A DNA stretch of 64,000 nt from Nemophila menziesii (lineage: Eukaryota; Streptophyta; Magnoliopsida; Boraginales; Hydrophyllaceae). A program made the position numbers and the translations under genes. How positions within the stretch are numbered: the first letter of the stretch is position 1; each line of letters opens with the position of its first letter. The notes under the pieces are model-generated. The model was not told where the DNA came from. It saw nothing but the letters and a program-made list of their open reading frames with translations, and ran no database searches. Below are positions 57,901 to 64,000 of the stretch, piece after piece. The stretch is from the NCBI GenBank assembly GCA_029959085.1, contig JARWIR010000008.1, forward strand, positions 20,880,001 to 20,944,000. The letters run 5' to 3'.

Positions 57901-59184
57901 GAGATATAAAACAGACTCTAAGGAAATAGTAGAAGAAAGATGAGCAGATCCAACCCCACGAACGGAGGTGGAAGAGCCATCAGCAAGTGTAACATTATGA
58001 GAAGGACCAGTACGAATTTCAGAGAGTAAGTGAACATTACCGGTCATGTGATCAGAAGCACCAGAATCAATTACCCATGGACCTAAGCTAGACTGAGTAT
58101 GAGAAAGACAAGCAGTGGAAGAAGAGGTGGCGTGAGTATGAGAAGATTGAGATGCCTGAAAAGATGCTTCCAACCTAAGAAGCTGAGAGTATCGATCCTC
58201 TGGAACAGTAAGGACACGCTCTGAAGGACCAACACCCGATAAAGAGACTTCTAACGGATCCGTCTGAGCGGCATGAGCAACACCTGATGGACGACCATGC
58301 AAGTCCCAACACTTATCTCGAAGATGTCCTACTCTATGGCAATAAGAGCACTGAGATCGGGAAGTGAAGCTACCTCTACCATTACCGCGACTATAACCAC
58401 GACCACGACCACGACCACGATAACCACTCGAAATATCATCTCGGGGAATACTACTATCCCTACGACTATCGGGCTGAGACAACAAAGCAGAACGATCGAC
58501 TGAAGGTTCGGATACACTAGGAGTAAGACAAGCACGGTCAAGAGTAGAATACACCTCAGACATAGCGGGTAGGGTCTTGCTAGACAATAGTTGAGAACGA
58601 ACAGCGTCATACTGAGAAGGAAGACTCCGAAGCATGAGCACAACAAACAACTGTTCTTGCTGATCACGAGAAACTGCCATATCAGTAGTAGGAGGAAAGA
58701 TTGAACGAAACTCAGTTAAGGAGCGCTGATAACGACCGTACCACCCAGAGAGTCCCTTCTCGTCGAGTCGAATTTGCATCAAGTCAGAAACCACATCATA
58801 AACTCGAGTCACATTACTGCTATACAAACTCTTAGCCATAGACCACATAAGTTTACACGACTCATAATCAAACATATCATGGAGTTCTGGGTCAATAGAC
58901 TGTAACAAATAACTAGCAAGTTGACAATCAACAGTTTCCCAAAGTGTAATTTCATCGACAGAAGCATTACTAGGACAATCTTCTGTTAAATAACGAATAA
59001 AACCATGCCCACGAAACCACAATCTAACCGAAGAATACCAACGATAATAATTACTACTAGTAAGCTTAGTCGTGGTAATAACCGGGGTACCCGAAAAAGT
59101 AGGACTACTAATCGACAAAGTAGAACGGGATACATTAGATATAGGGTCTTTAGAACTACTATCTTGTTCTTGTAAGGCCTCCAT
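54940..59184 (-). CDS. Ty1/copia gag-pol polyprotein, 1414 aa
   Basis: Single ORF from ATG 59184. Gag occupies about 35-270, followed by an Arg/Gly-rich stretch; CCHC knuckle CSYCHRVGHLRDKC (about 278-291); protease WVIDSGASDHMTG (active Asp about 372); integrase with HCRLGHPS in the zinc region and a full catalytic triad (SDVWGP about 552, RSDNAKEY about 615, GVAERKN about 652); reverse transcriptase with YVDDIIITG (about 1096); RNase H with YSDADWAGCPDDRRST (about 1261) and VCDNQAAIHIA (about 1335). The domain order PR-INT-RT-RH is diagnostic of copia. All key catalytic residues I could check are present. The stop codon lies next to the polypurine tract. Confidence 0.97.
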   Translation of the reverse strand: MEALQEQDSSSKDPISNVSRSTLSISSPTFSGTPVITTTKLTSSNYYRWYSSVRLWFRGHGFIRYLTEDCPSNASVDEITLWETVDCQLASYLLQSIDPELHDMFDYESCKLMWSMAKSLYSSNVTRVYDVVSDLMQIRLDEKGLSGWYGRYQRSLTEFRSIFPPTTDMAVSRDQQEQLFVVLMLRSLPSQYDAVRSQLLSSKTLPAMSEVYSTLDRACLTPSVSEPSVDRSALLSQPDSRRDSSIPRDDISSGYRGRGRGRGYSRGNGRGSFTSRSQCSYCHRVGHLRDKCWDLHGRPSGVAHAAQTDPLEVSLSGVGPSERVLTVPEDRYSQLLRLEASFQASQSSHTHATSSSTACLSHTQSSLGPWVIDSGASDHMTGNVHLLSEIRTGPSHNVTLADGSSTSVRGVGSAHLSSTISLESVLYLPKFSFNLMSVSQLTKRLNCSVIFTPDSVVVQDLRTQEQIGTGHEERGLYYMDVPSSTACLVDLPPEQIHCRLGHPSLPTLKKMVFGLNHVRELSCESCQLGKHVRSSFVSRVNKRASSPFALVHSDVWGPCRTTSRTGFRYFVTFIDDYSRMTWLYLMKDRSELFSIFTSFCAEIHTQFGVPVRILRSDNAKEYFSSSFHSFMSERGIIHQSSCAHTPQQNGVAERKNRHLIDTARTLLLHKNVPSRFWDDAVLTSCYLINRMPSSVLHDQIPFSILFPRDSLYILPPRVFGCVSFVHMLSPGTDKLGARSVKCIFLGYTRFQKGYRCYSPSLNRMFVCADVTFLESSSYYPSSISDTAIESLAPPVPTFISPPLVNIPASLPVSIVPPVTSRLDQPDLQVYTRHPSPPTTPLASPVPLCSPSVDPVSSDLDVPIALRKGIRNCTTIHPISSFVSYDHLSPSYASFVTSLSSMSVPTSHTDALTNPGWRDAMVEEMTALHSNGTWDLVDLPSGKSPVGCRWVFTVKVSPDGKVDRLKARLVAKGYSQVYGVDYSDTFSPVAKMSSVRIFLSMAAMRKWSLHQLDIKNAFLNGDLEEEVYMEQPPGFVAQGESRKVCRLKKSLYGLKQSPRAWFGRFSESLLEFGLTRCGVDHSVFYRHLSGRSLLLIVYVDDIIITGDDTSGIQNLKTFLQKQFQTKDLGQLRYFLGIEVAQSDKGVFISQRKYALDTLEEAGMLGARPCDSPMDPNVKLIRNEGDLFTDPGRYRRLVGKLNYLCHTRPDISFAVSVVSRFMDSPCESHWEAVIRILRYIKEAPGKGILYSDRGHTEIVGYSDADWAGCPDDRRSTTGYCVFIGGNLVSWKSKKQDVVARSSAESEYRAMCLATCELIWVRNLLAEIRVDCPNPMKLVCDNQAAIHIASNPVFHERTKHIEVDCHFTRDKILSKEIVTSYVSSSDQLADLFTKSLRGPRVEYICNKLGTYNIYAPA

Positions 59185-59315
59185 AACACCACAAAATACA
59201 CAATAACTATACCCCTATTTATAACCAAACGGGCACTAAAACAGTGGAATCAAACTAAATAAACAGCGGAAACGAAAAGAGGAGACAAAACCGAACCTAC
59301 TGTCCGACGAGGAGT

Positions 59316-59371
59316 GGCGCGTGAGACACACGCGCGGCGGCGACTGGTGGCGCGTGAGACACACGCGCGGC
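59316..59371. repeat. Duplicated palindromic unit in the copia leader
   Basis: GGCGCGTGAGACACACGCGC occurs at about 59316 and 59349, 33 bp apart, and each copy has CGCGTG...CACGCG inverted ends. Confidence 0.85.
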
Positions 59372-59489
59372 TGACAGCGGCGGGGCTTCCATGGCTGGCT
59401 CGGAATCGTCTGGCGAGTCTACTGGAGTGACTCACGCGCGGCTACGGGACGTGGATCGGCGTAGATCGGCGTTTTAACGCTGCTGTGCT

Positions 59490-59490
<1 letters not shown>

Positions 59491-59526
<36 letters not shown>

Positions 59527-59694
59527 GCGCTGCAGCTTCGTCGGAACAGTTGGAAGACCTCCGTGTGGTCGCCATGGTCAGGCGAGTGGAGCTATGTGGG
59601 TGCCGTGGTTTGCTTAGTGGCGGAAGTGTGTGGAGGGGCGGCTAGGGTTAGGGTTTTGCTGGTGGTGGTGAAATGAGGAAGACGAACTGCTGCT

Positions 59695-59733
<39 letters not shown>
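59491..59733 (-). repeat. Two long A-runs (plus-strand T-runs) in the copia leader
   Basis: 33 T at 59491-59523 and about 38 T at 59696-59733 on the plus strand, separated by 172 bp of GC-richer sequence. Confidence 0.95.
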
Positions 59734-59754
59734 CAGAAAAACGAATTTAACCTA

Positions 59755-59766
59755 GCTTTGATACCA
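59755..59766 (-). other. Primer binding site, initiator tRNA-Met type
   Basis: The minus strand reads TGGTATCAAAGC immediately after the 5' LTR, matching the plant copia primer site complementary to tRNA-iMet with one change. Confidence 0.9.
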
Positions 59767-59987
59767 TGTTGAAGCTGAAATTGGATAAAAATGCTTAGTG
59801 TTCACAAGACACTAATCCTCCATATATATAGAGAAATACATATCACACTAATACACAAGGGATATTACACAATAGATAATAAAGTAAACTACCTAATGGA
59901 TAATAGCATGTACTATACTATCTAATGGATAATAGCATGTACTAATATCCTACGGGTAATAGGGTGATGCTTTGCTACACTTTAACA
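59767..59987 (-). repeat. 5' LTR of the copia element
   Basis: 221 bp, no difference seen from 54712-54932. Confidence 0.97.
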
Positions 59988-60440
59988 AATGTGAAGTGAG
60001 CTTTTGGCTCTATCCTCATTGGCTATCAACGAATCACCCTAGAGCTTGAGTTTCACTAAAAAATGTTCTCACTCATCCAATTTTGATGCTTTTTACTAGC
60101 ATCCCAAATAACCAAATAGCTCTTATGATGATTTACATAAACAATCCACTTTGCTGGTTCTTATCTTTTGATTTTTTTTCAATCCATTTTTTTGTAAGAT
60201 AGCCATGACACTCGTTTTGATATGAGATGCCATGCTTATTATTTTCATTTCTTTTCCTTTTCTTTTCATAACTTTTTTCTAGACCCCGACAAAGGGTTAA
60301 ATAAGCAGTGCATCATCAATATATCGCATATACAATCATATCCCAATGTGTTTTCCCATTGATGAATCCTTCCACCCTAAACTCAAGCTCTAAAGACGAC
60401 TAGTATTAGGGTTACGATTCGATGGCAGGTAATATGGGAA
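59988..60440 (-). other. 3' internal region of the second Athila-like relic, right of the copia insertion
   Basis: Homologous to about 37867-38340, with GTGAGCTTTTGGCTCT then AAAATGTTCTCACTCA and a later GACAAAGGGTTA in the same order. Homology stops near 60440. Confidence 0.7.
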
Positions 60441-60459
60441 AGTCCTATCAACTACTCAG

Positions 60460-61000
60460 AGTCAAGGTTGTGAGTTGATAATCTTGGTCGTGGTAGTTTT
60501 GTCTGCATGAATCTGAATGAAGCAAAGAGTGCTATGGAGAAGATTATTGAAACCGAGAGGAGTTGGCCACAATCGCAAGCTCCTATTAATAATACCACGA
60601 GAGGTACGCCATGCATAGATGTTAATGATGATGTGGATGCTAAGTTTCCTAGCTTGCAAGATCAAATATAGAAACTCACTATGACTGTTAAAGAAAGTAT
60701 CCAAGGCAAAAATTCCGAGGTGAAGGTCATGAACGAAACCCATGGTTATTCCATGGGAAATCATAATTTTTATTTAGAATTATCACCAACGTAATCAACT
60801 CCAACGATCAATTCCAAGTGAGGCCTCTTATCAAGGCAACTCATATCAGCCTCGACCTCAAGAGAATGGTTATCAAGCGATACCTCAACGTCTATATTTA
60901 ACGGACAAGCCTATGAGAATCAAGTTCTTCAACCATCAAGTTACAATATGTATCCTCGGATGAACGCATGATATACTATTTATTTATCCAAATCCTCAAC
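60460..61000 (+). pseudogene. Athila-like gag fragment in plus orientation
   Basis: The plus strand encodes FVCMNLNEAKSAMEKIIETE, a spacer, DAKFPSLQDQI, a stop, KLTMTVKESIQGK, then NYHQRNQLQR and SYQGNSYQPRPQENGYQ. This follows the gag end of Athila (coiled region, then the Asn/Gln/Pro-rich tail). It has a stop and a frame change and lacks a clear CCHC knuckle. It is opposite in orientation to the relic on both sides, so a rearrangement or a separate insertion is needed. Confidence 0.6.
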
Positions 61001-61855
61001 ATTATGATCAATTGCTATATATCGGTCTACGTAAGACTGCATACTCTTGTTCTCCTTTTGATATATATCCAAGAGAGATGAATTTTTTGTCCATTGGCTT
61101 TATTCGTGAACCTACATTATAAACCATCTACTAATTTTGAGAAATTAATATTGAGTTCGGTTCTAACATGCAAACCCATTTCTAAGCATTCCCGACTAGG
61201 GTATCAGGGAAGACACGACAATAATTTGCATCAATTTGGGTTATAAATTCCATGTACCTTTGATATGAATATATGTTGGTATGACGGTTTGTAGTCTCGT
61301 CAAAATATAAATATAGTTAGGTGCCTCGGTCTTGTAGTCAGGACCTGCTGAGCCTAAAGCATGGTAATACTGTGTGATGCTTGTGGTACACAGTACGTCC
61401 ACTCGACTGATAATTTGATTTGCGATAGTTACCTTCATGCACTTCTGACTACAAGTCAGACCCCACGGTCTTTGTCGTGTGGTATGCATAAGAAGGGTGT
61501 GGTATACCGCATCTCCTCTCAGATGAATACCTAGATTTTTATTTAGTTACTTCGGTGGCCCCTAACATCTCATATGGTAAAGTCTATTTTTTGATGAGAT
61601 AGTGCGCTATACCGTGTTTGAGCTGCTATATACAATGCTCTGCATTTTTCTACCATCTTGTTTTCACTTCTTAATCTGACACGGATATAGAGGTCCCAAG
61701 ATGTTTTGAACTGGCAATGCTAGTCTACCAGCTATGTTAGGTTCATTGGAGTGGACTTTTACCTGTGCATCATAAACAACTTCACTACCTTTCTCATTAC
61801 GTATAGTACACACTAATTTAACATAAACCCTTGTAACTATTATACACTATGTTTA
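61001..61855. other. No gene recognised
   Basis: Likely retroelement non-coding debris from its position, but I see no diagnostic motif. Confidence 0.4.
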
Positions 61856-61859
61856 ACAA

Positions 61860-62690
61860 CATTACAATAAAGCAATAAAAAAAATAGGGTGTCTTCCCCG
61901 AGAACTTTTGTTTAACTTCGTTAAAATTTTAAGGATGTTACACCAAGTTGTCCCTTTATTTTGGTATCCCTTCCAACAACGTGAGAGGTTACCCGTATCA
62001 ACCAAATAGAACTTGCAATTCTTCCGACCTTGCATTTCTATCACCTTGTTTGAAATTACTCTGGTGACTATTAATGGTCAATTCCACGTTGGTTGATGTT
62101 ATTGTGGTTTATTAACGGGATCAGGAGCTTTCATGGATATCTCATCGCTTACCCCAAGCTCATATTCATAGTTTTTTTCACAAACTCTCCCGGGGTATGT
62201 GAAAATGAGCTCTTAGTCGCACTTTGAATTGCAAACACATTATTTACCTTTCTTTTATTAGAGTTTCCCAACATATTGAACATTTGTGATTCATCTTCGA
62301 TGCTCAAGGTATCTGAGTCATCGTGAACATTGATCATTATCCGTCCAGTGTACAAGATTGGACACCCCAAGATGAGATGGACGTTTGCATCTGCATCATA
62401 ATTCAATATAATAAATTCGGTGAGTATAATGAGATTACCTACTTGTACCAAGACATTTTCAATCACTCTCCACGGGCATTTTAATGACCGGTCTGCCATT
62501 TGCAACATGGCAGAGGTGGACTTTGCTTCTCCAATACCCAACTTATTGAATACACTCTTGGGCATGAGGTTTACACTTGCTCACAAGTTGCACAATGATT
62601 TCCATCGAACATACCACCAATTTTGATTGGAAGGTTAAAACTTCTCGGATACTTAAATTTTTGTGACAACTTTCTTTTTCACTTTGGGTG
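61860..62690 (-). pseudogene. Athila-like pol relic: protease region fused to pol end by deletion
   Basis: Minus strand 62690-62150 encodes the pre-protease and protease region: KLSQKFKYPRSFNLPIKIGG, then [40 protein letters not shown] and VHLILGCPILYTGRIMINV, homologous to residues about 690-800 of the intact Athila polyprotein. The DLGAS catalytic block is destroyed. From about 62100 to 61860 the match jumps to the end of pol (VIEMQGRKNCKFYLVD) and the post-pol GTTAAACAAAAG motif, so RT, RNase H and integrase are deleted. Confidence 0.75.
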
Positions 62691-63231
62691 ATATCTCTTT
62701 GGTTAGCGCCACCATCTTGTATTATTCGAACTTGTTCTGCTTGGAGAGTGTCTTGTAATTCACCCATAAGTCAAGGCGAAACGAGCTCAAACTTTTTAAA
62801 AAAATCAACAAATCAATCTCAAACTCGAATTTTGAGATTCGTTTCAAACTCAAACCAAATTCAAGATACTAAAAAAATTACCAAACCAAATTCAAGATAC
62901 TAAAAAAATTACCAAACCAAATTCAAGATATCTAAAACTCAACTCGGCTCGGCTTGATTCATTCCGCCTATTCCCCAACTTCCCTTTTCTTATTGAAAAA
63001 AAAAAACAAGAAAAAAAAAACCCCCTCCTGCTAACTAACACCAAACCAAAACCAATACATTGTTCTCTCCGTCATTTTTCCTTCGTTAATTTTAAATTCC
63101 AACCCAAAAATCTCCATTGTCACATGGTGTATTAAATTCATGAGCTGGCTCTTTACATTTTCAGAGATAAGCTAAGTTAAGCTAAGCTAAGCTAAAGATC
63201 TTATCAATTACTTTTGTTGTTTTTACATAAA
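62691..63231 (+). promoter_or_regulatory. Upstream region and 5' UTR of the KAS III gene
   Basis: Holds a tandem repeat (62851-62938) of a 31-bp unit with CCAAATTCAAGATACTAAAA, a poly(A)-like stretch near 62995-63020, and a short AAGCTAAGCTAAGCTAA run at 63178-63195 close to the start codon. No TATA box was chosen with confidence. Confidence 0.4.
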
Positions 63232-64000
63232 ATGGCTAATGCATCTGGTCTATATACCCCAAATGTTTCTCCTGGTCCAAGGATTAAATTTAATCCATCT
63301 ATAACCCTTTATCGATCTGGGCCTTGGTTATCTGCGTCTAACTCGAAAAGGGTTTCGTGCTCCAGCACCATTGATGAAGGTCATGTTCAGAAGGTTTCTC
63401 GACCCCAAAGGTAACGAATTATTCGCATTCACCCTTCTAATTTGTTCACATTAAGTATTTCAATGTTAATTACTGTAATTAAATTATATAATTTGCTAAT
63501 CATTATCAGGTTTGTTAACAAAGGATGTAAACTAGTAGGATGTGGGTCTGCAGTTCCAAGTCTTACTATATCAAATGACGATCTTTCCCAAATTGTCGCC
63601 ACTTCTGATGAATGGATTTTCCCCAGAACTGGAATCCGTAATCGAAGAGTTCTTTCAGGTATATGAAATTAATTTTTAACAATATTATTCACTATTTAAC
63701 TCAATTAAATTATTCTATTTACAGGTGAAGAGACTTTAACAGGTCTAGCTGTAGAAGCTGCACGAAATGCTCTTCATATGGCTGAGGTTGAACCTGATGA
63801 TGTCGACCTTGTTTTGTTTTGCTCTTCCACTCCTGAAGATTTGTTTGGGAATGCTCCTCAGGTACAGATTCTATATATACATCACTATAAAATATCTGTT
63901 TTTACATACTTGAACTCTATTTTTCCTTTTTTAGATCCAAAAAGCACTTGGATGCAAAAACAATCCATTGGCTTATGATATTACAGCTGCATGTAGTGGA
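63232..64000 (+). CDS. KASIII: 3-oxoacyl-ACP synthase III, chloroplastic (KAS III), first four exons
   Basis: Exons: 63232-63410, 63510-63658, 63725-63861 and 63935 onward (cut by the window end); all introns are GT-AG and frames join. Start is ATG 63232. Residues 1 to about 55 are Ser/Pro/Arg-rich with few acids, a plastid transit peptide. The mature part begins [20 protein letters not shown] and continues through [53 protein letters not shown] and YDITAACSG, where the Cys is the catalytic nucleophile that takes acetyl from acetyl-CoA. The enzyme condenses acetyl-CoA with malonyl-ACP, the first step of plastid fatty-acid synthesis. His and Asn of the triad lie beyond the window. WIFPRTGI differs from the WISVRTGI I expect in plants. 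Confidence 0.92.

Larger units (their letters stand above)
54712..59987 (-). mobile_element. Complete Ty1/copia LTR retrotransposon, 5,276 bp
   Basis: Order on the minus strand: 5' LTR 59767-59987, initiator-Met tRNA primer site at 59755-59766, a leader with two long A-runs, one polyprotein ORF (59184-54940), polypurine tract (about 54945-54933), 3' LTR 54712-54932. Both LTRs are 221 bp and look identical. Target duplication AATGT at 54707-54711 and 59988-59992. The ORF is unbroken, so this is a young, possibly active copy. It is nested in the second Athila-like relic. Confidence 0.97.

Overview
The window is nuclear DNA from a flowering plant, most likely a eudicot; I cannot place it further. 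The evidence is spliced genes with plant-type GT-AG introns, a plastid KAS III gene, an Hsp110-like HSP70 gene, a LEA_2/NHL gene, and a dense layer of plant transposons (Athila-type Ty3/gypsy, Ty1/copia, RNase H-bearing LINEs, MULE, hAT and PIF-like MITEs, tRNA-derived SINEs). Most of the 64 kb is repeats. Only three host genes are clearly functional-looking: an HSP70-14/15-type chaperone (9 coding exons, minus strand, 23002-26118), a LEA_2/NDR1-HIN1-like membrane protein (2 exons, minus strand, 33695-34715), and the first four exons of chloroplast 3-oxoacyl-ACP synthase III (plus strand, 63232 to the window edge).

Layout. 1-2956: end of an old Athila-type element (broken gag, PBS, LTR) sitting in a LINE remnant (2957-3690). 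4684-6396: a MITE split by an Athila-type solo LTR. 7057-17950: small elements, namely 5'-truncated LINE tails that keep only the RNase H domain, two SINEs, a hAT MITE, a minisatellite and AT-rich filler. 17952-22140: a decayed MULE with long terminal inverted repeats, a MURA-like transposase pseudogene and a GRF zinc-finger remnant, itself hit by a SINE. 23002-26830: HSP70 gene. 27203-33311: MITEs, a 1.5-kb TIR element carrying a long CT microsatellite and an array of short palindromes, and a 2-kb TIR element holding an intronless, broken cyclin-T copy. 33695-34715: LEA_2 gene. From about 34.83 to 52.06 kb: one LINE, inserted just upstream of the LEA_2 gene and then split, in frame, by a complete 12,745-bp Athila element (35896-48640; equal-length LTRs that look identical, 5-bp target duplication CTGAT). 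52829-62690: relics of a second Athila-like family, interrupted by an intact 5,276-bp Ty1/copia element (54712-59987, 221-bp LTRs that look identical, target duplication AATGT). 63232-64000: KAS III.

The insertion order can be read from the nesting: LINE, then Athila; Athila-like relic, then copia; MITE, then Athila LTR; MULE, then SINE. The most unusual points are a 46-bp terminal hairpin kept at the same length in three diverged Athila LTRs, the loss of the first catalytic aspartate of the integrase in the youngest Athila copy, hairpin-forming tandem repeats between its pol gene and its downstream ORF, a LINE whose 5' part appears inverted, and the palindrome array in the 28-29.6 kb element. 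All family names are from sequence recognition by eye; no database search was run.
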